Positions 26,344 through 35,109 of a stretch of DNA of 64,000 nucleotides are shown here, one piece after another (position 1 is the stretch's first letter; every line of letters begins with the position of its first letter). Both the position numbers and the translations under genes were made by a program. A model generated the notes under the pieces. The model made no database searches and was not told where the DNA came from. It was given only the letters and a program-made list of their open reading frames with translations. Source of the DNA: Pseudomonadota bacterium (GTDB lineage: Bacteria > Pseudomonadota > Gammaproteobacteria > Steroidobacterales > Steroidobacteraceae). The DNA is taken from NCBI GenBank assembly GCA_023391815.1, contig JAEWAF010000129.1, positions 1 through 64,000 of the forward strand, in the 5' to 3' direction.

Positions 26344-27963
26344 ATGAACGCACCGACCGAAGCTCCCAAGGTGGACGTGACCCTCCTGGGCGGCGGCCTG
26401 GCAGGACTGACGCTTGCCATTCAATTGCGCCGGCAGTTTCCGTCGCTGTCTATGCGGATCATCGAGCGGCGCCGTCATCCGGTGCCGCCGGCCGCGCACA
26501 AGGTCGGTGAGTCGTCGGTGGAAATCGGCGCGCATTATTTCGACACGGTGCTCGGCCTCAAAGAGCATCTGATGAGCCGGCAGCTGAAGAAATTCGGCTT
26601 CCGCTTTTTCTTTTCCGAAGGTCGCGAGGACCTGGATAACGTCACCGAGCTGGGCGCGAGCCGCTATCTCTCGACGCCGAGCTATCAGCTCGACCGCGGT
26701 CTGTTCGAGAACTTCCTGGGCGAGCACGTGCGCGGGCTCGGTGTCGACTTCATCGACGGTGCCGTCGTCCGCAGTTTCGACGTTGGCAGCCAAGGCGCCG
26801 AACATGTGGTCCGCTACGAAGTCGATGGCGTGCAACACGAGGTTCGTTCTCGCTGGCTGATCGACGCCTCCGGTCGTGCCGGCTTGATCAAGCGCAAGCT
26901 CGGGTTGCATCAGGACAACGCTCACAATGCCAATGCCGTGTGGTTCCGCATCGGCGCGAAGATCGACGTGGACGAGTGGTCTTCGGATGCGACCTGGCTG
27001 AATCGCTGCGATCCGCCTTATCGCTGGCTGTCCACCAATCATCTGTGTGGCGAAGGCTATTGGGCGTGGTTGATCCCGCTGGCGTCGGGCTCGCACTCCG
27101 TCGGCATCGTCTGCGACGCCGTCACTCATCCGCTCGAGACCATGAACACGTTCGAGAAGGCGCTCGAATGGTTCCGCGTCCATCAGCCGCGGCTGGCGCG
27201 GGAGCTCGAAGGCAAGCAGCACCTGCTGCAGGATTTTTGTTTCCTGCGCAATTTCTCTTATGGCTGCAAGCAAGTGTTCTCGGGCGACCGCTGGGCCCTG
27301 ACTGGCGAAGCCGGCGTGTTCCTCGATCCGTTCTATTCGCCCGGCAGCGACTTCATCGGAATCAGCAATACCTATATCACCGACCTGATCGCGCGCGATC
27401 TGCAAGGCGAGCTGATCAACGGTCGCTCGCACGTGTATCAGCAGCTGTACTTCTCGTTCTACGAGAGCACGCTCACGCTATACACGAATCAGTACGCCAT
27501 GTTCGGCGATCCGGAAGTCATGCCGGTCAAGGTGATCTGGGACTACACGTATTACTGGGGCGTGCTGTGTCAGCTGTTCTTCCAGCGTCGCCTGACCGAT
27601 CTGGCCAACTTGAGCCGCCTGTCGGATCATTTGAATCATTCGCGCGCCTTGAACGTGGCCATGCAGAATTTCATGCGCGAATGGTCGCGGCTCAGCGCTC
27701 GTCGCAACGACGCGGTGTTGCTGGATCAGGCGTCGCTGCCCTGGTTCGCGGAGCTGAATCGCGGGTTGCGCGACGATCTGGATGAAGAAGGATTCCGCGC
27801 CCGTGTCATCGAGTACACCGGTTTGTTGAATTCGCTCGCGGCGGAAATCATCGAGCGGGCCTGCGGTGAGCATCCGTCGCTCGACGCCTCTGAAGTCCGC
27901 AAGCTGCTCGGCGCGGTCCCGGCGACGGTTTCGGAATCGCTGCTCTTTACGAAGGCAGCTTGA
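26344..27963 (+). CDS. Halogenase-like FAD-dependent oxidoreductase 3
   Basis: A 539-residue flavoprotein, longer than and only distantly related to the tandem pair. It has the dinucleotide motif LGGGLAGLTLA, GESSVEIGAHYF, YQLDRGLFENFL, the WxWxIP motif in GYWAWLIPLASG and FLDPFYSPGSDFIG (Fx.Px.Sx.G). Similar proteins recur in aryl polyene and flexirubin clusters, often annotated as tryptophan halogenase. The substrate is unknown; a ring-modifying or desaturating role is equally consistent. It ends the forward arm and its last 17 bases overlap the convergent dehydratase gene. Confidence 0.8.
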   Translation: MNAPTEAPKVDVTLLGGGLAGLTLAIQLRRQFPSLSMRIIERRRHPVPPAAHKVGESSVEIGAHYFDTVLGLKEHLMSRQLKKFGFRFFFSEGREDLDNVTELGASRYLSTPSYQLDRGLFENFLGEHVRGLGVDFIDGAVVRSFDVGSQGAEHVVRYEVDGVQHEVRSRWLIDASGRAGLIKRKLGLHQDNAHNANAVWFRIGAKIDVDEWSSDATWLNRCDPPYRWLSTNHLCGEGYWAWLIPLASGSHSVGIVCDAVTHPLETMNTFEKALEWFRVHQPRLARELEGKQHLLQDFCFLRNFSYGCKQVFSGDRWALTGEAGVFLDPFYSPGSDFIGISNTYITDLIARDLQGELINGRSHVYQQLYFSFYESTLTLYTNQYAMFGDPEVMPVKVIWDYTYYWGVLCQLFFQRRLTDLANLSRLSDHLNHSRALNVAMQNFMREWSRLSARRNDAVLLDQASLPWFAELNRGLRDDLDEEGFRARVIEYTGLLNSLAAEIIERACGEHPSLDASEVRKLLGAVPATVSESLLFTKAA

Positions 27964-28372
27964 GCAACACGGCGGCGCGACCTTCCGCGGCTACTTCGCC
28001 GTCGTGCGTGATCTTGAAGCTGTACTGCTGACTCGATTCGGCGGACTGCAGGCAGATCGCCTCGACGCGCAGGACGCCGCTCAAATCGTCGATGTAATCG
28101 CGTGCAAAGGTCACCGACCGCAGCGAGACCAGCATGCCAGGACGCGCCTGCCTGGGCGCGGCCCTCAGCGCACCGTGCACGGCCATCGACTGGGCCCCGT
28201 ACTCACATAAATGGATCGCGCGCAGTTTCCCGTTCACCCGCAGCGGGTTTGCGAGGTCGCGGTGAGTGGCGGTTTCCAAAACGATGCGCGTGTCGTCCCA
28301 CTCGACGATGTGCTCCCACAGGCACATGCCGCCCTGGTGCGGAATCAGCGCTGCGATGTCGTCACGTGCCAT
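27947..28372 (-). CDS. 3-hydroxyacyl-ACP dehydratase, ApeP-like hotdog protein
   Basis: A 141-residue hotdog protein beginning IAALIPHQGGMCLWEHIVEW, with HLCEYGAQSMAVHGA holding the likely catalytic acid. In the characterised system two dehydratase subunits (ApeI and ApeP) act together; the partner-like gene is at 32277-32600. It overlaps the upstream MMPL gene by 11 bases. Confidence 0.85.
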   Translation of the reverse strand: MARDDIAALIPHQGGMCLWEHIVEWDDTRIVLETATHRDLANPLRVNGKLRAIHLCEYGAQSMAVHGALRAAPRQARPGMLVSLRSVTFARDYIDDLSGVLRVEAICLQSAESSQQYSFKITHDGEVAAEGRAAVLLKLPS

Positions 28373-30716
28373 GAGCGGGAGCGGACGGTCGGGTCAGAAG
28401 TAACGCCAGGACGAAATTAGAAACAACGCCGATCGACACCGTCAAGCCGAGGGCTCGCAGCACCGGTAGCGACGAGAGGGCGAGCAGCGCGAACACCATC
28501 AGTGTCGAAATCGAGCACACGAGCAGCGCGTGCAGTGTGCGTCGCTGCTCCATCGGATCATCGGCGGCATGCTCGAAGAACAAGGCGTAGTCCAGGCCGA
28601 GCCCGGCGGCGAGGATCAGCGCGATCAGGTGAAACAACGTCATCGACACGCCGGCGGCCTGCAAGATGCCGATGATGATCAACGTGGTCAGCGCCATCGG
28701 TGCGAGCACGCGATACACCCGCGACGCCTGGCGCAATGAGAACATAACCACGCCGGCGAGCAGCACGGCCGCCAGCGCCAGGCTCCACAGGATCTTGATG
28801 CGCTGATGGGTCACGAGGGTTTCCGACGCGTCCTTCGTATCCAGCAACGTCACGCCTTCGCCGGCCGCCGCCGCGAACTGTTGGAGAGCTGCGATATCTT
28901 CTACGCCGCTGAATGTCACGAGCGCGGTCGTGCGCTTGGCGGCTTTGTCCTCGCCCTTGCCATGCTGAGTCAGGAGCATCTCCACGCTCACGCCAAGCGG
29001 CGAATCACGCAAGCGATCGGCCGTCAGCAGGGGCAGGTGACGCGCTTTCTCCACATCTTCAAGGAAGGGTTCGAACACGTCCGGCCGGAACGGCGTGTCT
29101 TTCACTGCGGCATTCACATCGGCACGCAGTGTCGCGGGCTCGGGCAAGCGGCCTTGTCGTAACCGCTGCTTTTCCGCGCTCGGCACGTAGCGAGCAGCGT
29201 GGTCATAGCCGGTGATCGCGCCGTCAGCCACCAACTTCTGCAGCGGTGCATCCAGTTGTTCGAGCTTCTTCAGCGCATCTTGAGTCTCGGGCGAGTCGAT
29301 GACCAGCAGATAGCGCACGTCGGGCGTGCCCAGTTCGGTGCGCAGCGCCTGATCCTGGATCAACAGTTCCTTGGGCAACGGCGTGAGTTTGCTCAGATCG
29401 CTTTCCCACATGGGCTGAGGCGCCAGCACCATGGCGGCAATGGAAAGCACGATGATGACCACACCGGCCCAGCGCGGCCGGGGCAAACGTTCCATCCCTC
29501 GCCACAATTTCCCGAGCCAGGCCGAGTCGCCAAAGTCGCGACCCTTCGTATCCATCAGTACGGGCAGCGCGAATCGTGTGGTCAGACCGGCGGCCACCAG
29601 GCCCGCCACGGTGAAGCAGGCGAGCTGAGCCAGGCCGATGACGCCCGAAAACAGGAACGTGACATACGCGATGCAGGTGCTCGCGACACCCGTGGCCAGC
29701 GTCGGCCACAACTGGCGCGCTGCTTCGACCGGCGGCCGGTCGGCGTGTCCATGGCTGAGCAAATGAACTGGATAATCCTGGGCCACACCGATCAGTGTGA
29801 AACCGAACGCCAGTGTGATGCCGTGAACTTCTCCGAACAACGCGCTCACGGCGCCCAGCCCCGCCAAACCCGCGCTGGCGAGCGGCAATGCGCTCAGCAA
29901 GAGAATGCCGAGGCTGCGATACGCGATGAGCATCAAGATGACCATGCCGATCGTCGCGCCTGTGCCGAGGAACTGCGCTTCGCCGCGCGTCCGCTCTTCC
30001 ATCATCACGGAGAATTTGCCGGCGCCGCTGAAGTTCAGGGTGATGCCGTCTTCTCGTTTCAGCCGCTCGGCCTCGGCATTCAACTGGTCGACCGCGAGAC
30101 GTTGCTGGTCCGGATCGAAGGCGGCGGCGCGTGTTTGCGCGATCAGTAATGCTCGGTGGCCTTCGCGGTCGAACCAGACATCGAACAACCGGTTGGGCTC
30201 CTGCATCGGTTGCCAACGCTGCAGAACCTTGAGCAGCTCGAGCGTCGGATCGCGCGGCAGCCAGGGTTCGAGGAAGGCGCCAGCGGGCGATGCCAGGTCC
30301 CGCGCCCGCTCTTGCAGCTCCTTGTGGAGGTATTTCTCATCGAGCGGATGCTCGTCCAAGGTCGGCGACAGCAGATATCGATAGGCCAGCAACTCATCCG
30401 GCACGCTGTCCAGCGAGATGTCGCCGTTGGTGACGATGCGGAAATAGGGGCTCGACTGCAGATTCTCGACCAACATGCGCGAGGCGTCGGCCAGCTGCTC
30501 TGGCGCCGCGCCTTCCAGCGATATCACCATCACGCGCGATGCCGGGCCTTCGCCGATTTCTTCCAGCAACAACTGTTGCTCGGGTGTGGTCGGGCTGGGA
30601 AGAAACAAACGCAGATCGGTGCTGACCTGCAGCTGCCGTTGGACGAACCAGGTCAGGCCCGCCAGCAGCACCAGCCAGACGAACAGGATCAATAGAGCCG
30701 AGCGGGTGAATCTCAT
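28362..30716 (-). CDS. MMPL/RND-family exporter of the aryl polyene cluster
   Basis: A 784-residue inner-membrane transporter with two repeats of one transmembrane helix, a periplasmic domain and a bundle of about five helices. The first helix is SALLILFVWLVLLAGLTWFV, and LAFGFTLIGVAQDYPVHLL and ALILAAGLGLDYALFFEHA are the paired central helices with conserved Asp-Tyr. MMPL proteins in these clusters are thought to move the polyene lipid out of the inner membrane. It is transcribed after the LolA-like gene. Confidence 0.88.
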   Translation of the reverse strand: MRFTRSALLILFVWLVLLAGLTWFVQRQLQVSTDLRLFLPSPTTPEQQLLLEEIGEGPASRVMVISLEGAAPEQLADASRMLVENLQSSPYFRIVTNGDISLDSVPDELLAYRYLLSPTLDEHPLDEKYLHKELQERARDLASPAGAFLEPWLPRDPTLELLKVLQRWQPMQEPNRLFDVWFDREGHRALLIAQTRAAAFDPDQQRLAVDQLNAEAERLKREDGITLNFSGAGKFSVMMEERTRGEAQFLGTGATIGMVILMLIAYRSLGILLLSALPLASAGLAGLGAVSALFGEVHGITLAFGFTLIGVAQDYPVHLLSHGHADRPPVEAARQLWPTLATGVASTCIAYVTFLFSGVIGLAQLACFTVAGLVAAGLTTRFALPVLMDTKGRDFGDSAWLGKLWRGMERLPRPRWAGVVIIVLSIAAMVLAPQPMWESDLSKLTPLPKELLIQDQALRTELGTPDVRYLLVIDSPETQDALKKLEQLDAPLQKLVADGAITGYDHAARYVPSAEKQRLRQGRLPEPATLRADVNAAVKDTPFRPDVFEPFLEDVEKARHLPLLTADRLRDSPLGVSVEMLLTQHGKGEDKAAKRTTALVTFSGVEDIAALQQFAAAAGEGVTLLDTKDASETLVTHQRIKILWSLALAAVLLAGVVMFSLRQASRVYRVLAPMALTTLIIIGILQAAGVSMTLFHLIALILAAGLGLDYALFFEHAADDPMEQRRTLHALLVCSISTLMVFALLALSSLPVLRALGLTVSIGVVSNFVLALLLTRPSAPAHGT

Positions 30717-30743
30717 GGGGTGGCCGGCAATCGACAGCCGTGC

Positions 30744-31403
30744 TCAAGTGCCCTGGCCGGAGCCGCAGCGCCGCTGCAAGGCCACCAATGTCACATCGGG
30801 GGCGACCGGTTCGGCGGCCGTCGCGCCCAGCAGCAGGACGCTGGAGGCACCATCGCCCGTCGTCATCGAAAAGCAGCGCGGGTCGCTCTGGTGGCCGTTC
30901 ACTTCGATCTGTTGCAGACGCCGGCGAGCTTTGGCATCGGTCGGCGTGAGCTTGAGCGTCCATGCATCGTCATTGCCCGTCATCTCGACGTTGAAAGCCT
31001 GGCGCAGCGACGCGGCGTCGCCCGAAAGCATGGCCGAGAATCCAGACAACAATCCCCGCAGCTCCGGCGCATGTTTCAAAGCGAAGCTGCGCGGCTTCTC
31101 GCCTTCGCGTTCGACCTTCACCGATTCGCCGCGAATCGACGTATGTTCGCGATAGGGCGTGGTGACGCGCCGGTCCAGGCTTTCCGGTCCGGAATAGCCC
31201 AGGTCGCCCGAAACGATCAGCGGCGCGCGCAACAGCTTGGAGAAGCGCACTTCCGTGAATGAGATCGTGGCCGGCGCGGGCTTGGCCAGGCGGCCGATCA
31301 GAGCATCCGCGTCTTGCTCACCCTGGCCGGCGCTCCACGCCGTCAGCGGCGCGAGCAGAGCCAGAAGCAGCGGGATTCGACGAATTGATGTGCCAGAAAT
31401 CAT
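30744..31403 (-). CDS. LolA-like outer-membrane lipoprotein carrier protein
   Basis: A 219-residue periplasmic protein with a signal peptide (ISGTSIRRIPLLLALLAPLT, cleavage near AWSAG) and a LolA-type fold region: FTEVRFSKLLRAPLIVSGDL followed by a DRRVTTPY strand. It may carry the polyene lipid across the periplasm (ApeL-like role, inferred). ATG 31403 is the only start that gives a proper signal peptide, and it makes the gene overlap the upstream acyltransferase by 86 bases. Confidence 0.8.
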   Translation of the reverse strand: MISGTSIRRIPLLLALLAPLTAWSAGQGEQDADALIGRLAKPAPATISFTEVRFSKLLRAPLIVSGDLGYSGPESLDRRVTTPYREHTSIRGESVKVEREGEKPRSFALKHAPELRGLLSGFSAMLSGDAASLRQAFNVEMTGNDDAWTLKLTPTDAKARRRLQQIEVNGHQSDPRCFSMTTGDGASSVLLLGATAAEPVAPDVTLVALQRRCGSGQGT

Positions 31404-32280
31404 AGAAGTTGAACCAATTGTACGGCGCGCCGCGGGTGTAGTGCGCCAACCGATCCGCGTAGCGTTGAATGATGGCATTGAGACTCGCCTCGCGATTGGC
31501 GCGTTCCACTCGCACGCTGTCGGCGAACGCTTCGAAGTGCAATTCGTAACGATTGCCGCCGCGGTACAGGCCGAAGCACAGGACCACGGGTACCTTGAGC
31601 GCCGCCGCGAGCTGCCAGGGGCCGGTCGGGAACGGCGCCGGGTCGCCCAGGAAATCCACGATCGAGACTTGATTGCCCGGCCGGGCGCGATCCACCAGCA
31701 GCGTCACCAGCGCGCCTTCGTCGAGCGCTTCCTTGATGGCCAGCGCGGTGACCGCGCCGTCCTGGCGGGCATTGATGATGGAACGCGCCAGCTCCGGATT
31801 GAAGGCATGTAGAAAGTTGGTGAGCGCGGCGTTGTGCTCGATATCCAGCACCACGCGGACCTTCACATCCTTGCGGACCTCGCCCAGCACGCGCAAGGCA
31901 TCGAAGCTGCCCAGATGCGAGCCGAACACCAGCACGCCTTGTTTCTTGGCCCACTGCGCGCGCAGTACGTCCAAGCCGTGCACGCGGACATCGAAACGTT
32001 TGAAGCTTTCCGACAGCAGGAACAAGCGATCGAGAATGACGCTGGCGAAGCAGTGGAACTGTTTCGCAACATCCTTCAAGGTCGCTTTCCGACCCAGCAC
32101 TCGCTGCAAATAGTCGCGCGATGCGCGCCGCTCCGGCGCTCGTTTCATCAGAAAGAATGCCGTGATGGGAAACAGCACCAGGCGCGCAGCCGAGCGCCCG
32201 CACAGCCGCGCGAACGTGCTGATCAGTCGATACCCGAAGACCGAGCCGGCCTCGGGGCGGTCGAGCCATTGCTGTTTCAC
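31318..32280 (-). CDS. LpxL/HtrB-like acyltransferase
   Basis: A 320-residue membrane-associated acyltransferase. Early RLISTFARLCGRSAARLVLF is hydrophobic, FGSHLGSFDALR holds the HX4D catalytic pair (about residue 145), and the C-terminus has GAPYNWFNFYDFW. Such enzymes acylate lipid A-like acceptors; in aryl polyene clusters the gene probably helps build the lipid anchor (inference). It starts at GTG 32280, overlapping the preceding dehydratase stop (gtga) with aagggg upstream. Confidence 0.85.
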   Translation of the reverse strand: MKQQWLDRPEAGSVFGYRLISTFARLCGRSAARLVLFPITAFFLMKRAPERRASRDYLQRVLGRKATLKDVAKQFHCFASVILDRLFLLSESFKRFDVRVHGLDVLRAQWAKKQGVLVFGSHLGSFDALRVLGEVRKDVKVRVVLDIEHNAALTNFLHAFNPELARSIINARQDGAVTALAIKEALDEGALVTLLVDRARPGNQVSIVDFLGDPAPFPTGPWQLAAALKVPVVLCFGLYRGGNRYELHFEAFADSVRVERANREASLNAIIQRYADRLAHYTRGAPYNWFNFYDFWHINSSNPAASGSARAADGVERRPG

Positions 32281-32600
32281 GCCGCCCCTTCGCTGTCGGC
32301 CGCGAGTCGAAACAGTCCCTGAGCGATGGGCGCACCGTCGCGGCTGATCGTGAAGCGCAACTCGTCGGCCTCCAGCTTCAGCTGCAGCTCCGCCGGTTGT
32401 TCGGGCAGCAGCGGCGCGGTGAACTTGGCATTCGGCAGAGCGACCACCCGCACCGAGCGCTGTAACCAGCGTTCCGCTTCCTGCAGGACGCAATCGAGCA
32501 GCACGACGCCGGGCACGATCGGCTGACCCGGAAAATGACCGGGCAGCGACGGATGATTCGCGGCGATCCGCAGAACGGTGGCGTGGGCGGCGGGACTCAT
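32277..32600 (-). CDS. 3-hydroxyacyl-ACP dehydratase, ApeI/FabZ-like
   Basis: A 107-residue hotdog protein with the FabA/FabZ-type signature NHPSLPGHFPGQPIVPGVVL close to the N-terminus, including the catalytic His of GHFPG. It likely pairs with the other dehydratase of the cluster to form the double bonds of the polyene. It is coupled to the acyltransferase downstream and lies 5 bases after the COG4648 gene. Confidence 0.88.
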   Translation of the reverse strand: MSPAAHATVLRIAANHPSLPGHFPGQPIVPGVVLLDCVLQEAERWLQRSVRVVALPNAKFTAPLLPEQPAELQLKLEADELRFTISRDGAPIAQGLFRLAADSEGAA

Positions 32601-32605
32601 GTCAT

Positions 32606-33328
32606 TCAGCGACGAGGGTCAGCGACGCTGCTGACCAGGCGCGGCATGGCCGCGAACACCTTGAGAAAAAAATCCAGCATGTTGCGATAGGGCTGCCGCG
32701 GGAAGCGGTGGCTGCGGTAAGCGTACTCAATCAGGAAGAAGGCCGCGACCAGCAAATATCCGATGAGGTTGGCGAACAGCGACCACCACTGCTCGGGCAC
32801 CGTGACCGGCGGTGTGATCCCGCCAGCCAGCAGCATGCCGCCGGGCTCGGCGAGCAGTCCCAACACCAGATTGGTCGTCGACAGAGCGACGAAGAATACG
32901 GTCCAGGCGCAAGTCAGCTTGCGCGCGTAGTCCAGCACCGCCGGCTCGGGCTCGCCGATGCCGCCCGGACCGGCCTCCAGCAGCCGGACCAGCTGTTCGA
33001 TCAGCGGAACCTGCCCTGCGAGCAGGGTGCTGCCAAAGACGCCCGCCATGAATCCTGGCACCAGCACCGGTGCGATATACAGCGGCAACGTCGCGTGCGT
33101 GGAACGCGATAACCACCATAGCCCCGCGACCACCGGCGGCAACGCCACCCAGGCCGCGACGCTGCGTCGGCCCAGGGCCGGGACCATGGGCAGAACGATC
33201 AATAGCCCCAGTGCGATGGCGATCAGGGTCACGTTGTTCAAAATCACGCCGAAGTGAGCGACGAGCGGATACGCGAGCACCAGCACGGCCCGGCCAAGGG
33301 AGGCAAACACTCGGGAGTCAACTGCCAT
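32606..33328 (-). CDS. COG4648-type multi-pass membrane protein
   Basis: A 240-residue inner-membrane protein with about six or seven hydrophobic helices and a basic C-terminus (EYAYRSHRFPRQPYRNMLDF) typical of the COG4648 family that accompanies aryl polyene clusters. Its function is not established. Translation from ATG 33328 starts just before the first helix; upstream in-frame sequence encodes an unlikely Arg/Pro-rich extension. It is the first gene of the reverse arm, so that arm's promoter lies between here and 33533. Confidence 0.85.
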   Translation of the reverse strand: MAVDSRVFASLGRAVLVLAYPLVAHFGVILNNVTLIAIALGLLIVLPMVPALGRRSVAAWVALPPVVAGLWWLSRSTHATLPLYIAPVLVPGFMAGVFGSTLLAGQVPLIEQLVRLLEAGPGGIGEPEPAVLDYARKLTCAWTVFFVALSTTNLVLGLLAEPGGMLLAGGITPPVTVPEQWWSLFANLIGYLLVAAFFLIEYAYRSHRFPRQPYRNMLDFFLKVFAAMPRLVSSVADPRR

Positions 33329-33438
33329 TGATCGGCGGGGTCGTATTCGTCCAATCGCAGCGGTCGGTACCGCTGGCATCCTGATGGCGCTGCGTGGTTT
33401 GATGGCGCCGAACATCGCAGGCGCGAAGCATGCGCGTG

Positions 33439-33467
33439 TTGCCGGGCGCCGACAAGGCATCCACAAT
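33439..33467 (+). promoter_or_regulatory. Candidate sigma-70 promoter for the transhydrogenase operon
   Basis: TTGCCG at 33439-33444 and CACAAT at 33462-33467 are 17 bases apart, each matching the sigma-70 consensus at four or more positions. The element is 66 bases before the pntAA start. Short matches like this occur by chance. Confidence 0.3.
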
Positions 33468-33532
33468 GGTGGGAATTTTATGTGCAAACGGCGACCCGGT
33501 TTAGATGGATTTGCGGGGGAGGATCAGTCGGC

Positions 33533-34657
33533 ATGACGGTGAAGATTGCTGTTCTGAAGGAGACTCGTGCCCACGAGAAGCGCGTGGCTCTGGTGCCTGC
33601 GGTGGCCGACAAGCTCATCAAGCTGGGTGCCGAAGTTCACATGCAAGCCGGCGCCGGCGACGCGGTGAAGCTGCCCGATGCCGCGTTCAAGAATGTGAAA
33701 TTCAGTGCCGATCCGGTCGAGCTGGTGCGCGACGCCGACGTGGTCGCGAGCGTGCAGCCACCCGATCTCAGCATCGTCAATGCGATGAAGCCGGGCGCCA
33801 TCCTGATTTCATTCGTCTATGCGCACAAGGAAGTGGAGCTCACCAAATTACTGCGCGATCGCCACATCACGACGTTTGCCATGGAGCTGGTGCCTCGTAT
33901 CACTCGCGCTCAGGCCATGGATGCGCTGTCCAGTCAGGCGGCGCTCGCCGGGTATTACGCAGCACTGCTCGGTGCGACACATCTGGCGCGCATTCTGCCG
34001 ATGATGACCACCGCCGTCGGCTCGATTCGTCCGGCGCGCACGTTGGTGATGGGTCTCGGCGTCGCGGGTCTGCAAGCGCTGGCAACGGCGCGACGGTTGG
34101 GCGCGATGACCGAAGGTTACGACGTCCGTCCTGAAACAAAGGAACAGGCCGAGTCGCTCGGCGCGAAGTTCGTGGACACCGGCGTGGACGCCCGCGGTGC
34201 AGGCGGTTACGCGCGTGAGCTCACCGCGGAAGAAAAAGAAAAGATTGCCAGCGTCGTCACCAAGCACATCCAGCAAGCCGACCTCATCATCACGACCGCC
34301 GCCATTCCGGGCCGGCCCTCGCCGAAGCTGATCAGCAAGGCGCAGGTCGATGGCATGAAGGCCGGCAGCGTGATCGTCGATCTGGCCGCCGAAGGGGGCG
34401 GCAACTGCGAATACACGCAGCCGGGCGAGACCATACAAGTCGGCCAGGTGACCATCCTCGGACCGCTCAATGTGCCGAGCATGCTCGGCGAGCACGCGAG
34501 CGAGCTGTATGCGAAGAACCAACTGAACCTGATCGAGCTGTTCGTCAAGGACGGCGGCATCAAGCTCGACTGGACCGACGAGGTGGTCGCCAAAACCGCG
34601 CTCACCCACGACGGCAAGATCGTCAACGAGGCCGCGCAGAAAATCATCGGCGCATGA
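33533..34657 (+). CDS. pntAA: NAD(P) transhydrogenase, alpha subunit part 1
   Basis: The soluble NAD(H)-binding subunit of proton-translocating transhydrogenase, which makes NADPH from NADH using the proton gradient. The 374-residue product begins VKIAVLKETRAHEKRVALVP, has the Rossmann region VMGLGVAGLQALATARRLGA (about 170) and the alanine-dehydrogenase-like VIVDLAAEGGGNCEYTQPGE. The ATG at 33533 follows ggggagga, an excellent ribosome binding site. The alpha chain is split from its membrane part, encoded separately downstream. Confidence 0.95.
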   Translation: MTVKIAVLKETRAHEKRVALVPAVADKLIKLGAEVHMQAGAGDAVKLPDAAFKNVKFSADPVELVRDADVVASVQPPDLSIVNAMKPGAILISFVYAHKEVELTKLLRDRHITTFAMELVPRITRAQAMDALSSQAALAGYYAALLGATHLARILPMMTTAVGSIRPARTLVMGLGVAGLQALATARRLGAMTEGYDVRPETKEQAESLGAKFVDTGVDARGAGGYARELTAEEKEKIASVVTKHIQQADLIITTAAIPGRPSPKLISKAQVDGMKAGSVIVDLAAEGGGNCEYTQPGETIQVGQVTILGPLNVPSMLGEHASELYAKNQLNLIELFVKDGGIKLDWTDEVVAKTALTHDGKIVNEAAQKIIGA

Positions 34658-34776
34658 CCTAGCCGCATGGCCTTCCGGCGATTCATGCAAGCTCATCGAT
34701 ACCGGACAGCACCCGGCGCGCGCCGGGCCTGCCCGATCCAGGCAAAGTCGAAAGTCACGCTTCGAGGATATTGAGT

Positions 34777-35103
34777 ATGGACCTCGCTACCACGCTGACG
34801 GGCTTCGTGGCCCTCTACATCTTCATGCTCGCGGCCTTCACCGGCTACGAAATCATCGGTCGCGTGCCGGCCATTCTGCATACGCCGCTGATGTCAGGCT
34901 CGAACTTCGTGCACGGCATCGTCGTGGTCGGGGCCATGTACGCGCTGCTCAACGCCACTTCGACGGTCGAACAAGTGATTGGCTTCGTCGGCGTGCTGCT
35001 CGGCGCGGGTAACGCGGCCGGCGGTTACGTCGTCACCGAACGCATGCTGGAAATGTTCAAGCCCAGCGAGAAGAAGAGCTCTGGCGACTCGAAGAAGGCA
35101 TAA
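34777..35103 (+). CDS. pntAB: NAD(P) transhydrogenase, alpha subunit part 2 (membrane)
   Basis: A 108-residue membrane subunit with three hydrophobic helices (LTGFVALYIFMLAAFTGYEI; NFVHGIVVVGAMYALLNA; VIGFVGVLLGAGNAAGGYVV) and a Lys/Ser-rich tail. With PntB it forms the proton channel. A 119-base spacer separates it from pntAA; pntB follows after six bases. Confidence 0.93.
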   Translation: MDLATTLTGFVALYIFMLAAFTGYEIIGRVPAILHTPLMSGSNFVHGIVVVGAMYALLNATSTVEQVIGFVGVLLGAGNAAGGYVVTERMLEMFKPSEKKSSGDSKKA

Positions 35104-35109
35104 GCGCCC

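Larger units (their letters stand above)
14180..33328. other. Aryl polyene (xanthomonadin-type) biosynthetic gene cluster
   Basis: About 20 genes form two convergent arms (14180-27963 plus; 33328-27947 minus) with a chorismatase inverted inside. Together they contain two ACPs, two ketosynthases, a chain-length factor, a ketoreductase, two hotdog dehydratases, an adenylating enzyme, a thioesterase, two lipid acyltransferases, a glycosyltransferase, a LolA-like carrier, an MMPL exporter, a COG4648 membrane protein and three halogenase-like flavoproteins. This set defines aryl polyene clusters, and the chorismatase points to the xanthomonadin branch. No enoyl reductase is present, as expected for a conjugated polyene. 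No cluster-specific regulator is visible. Confidence 0.9.

Noticed and set aside
14180..33328. Fatty acid synthesis locus instead of pigment cluster
   Set aside because: There is a chain-length factor, MMPL exporter, LolA-like carrier and chorismatase, and no enoyl reductase, malonyl transferase or FabH.
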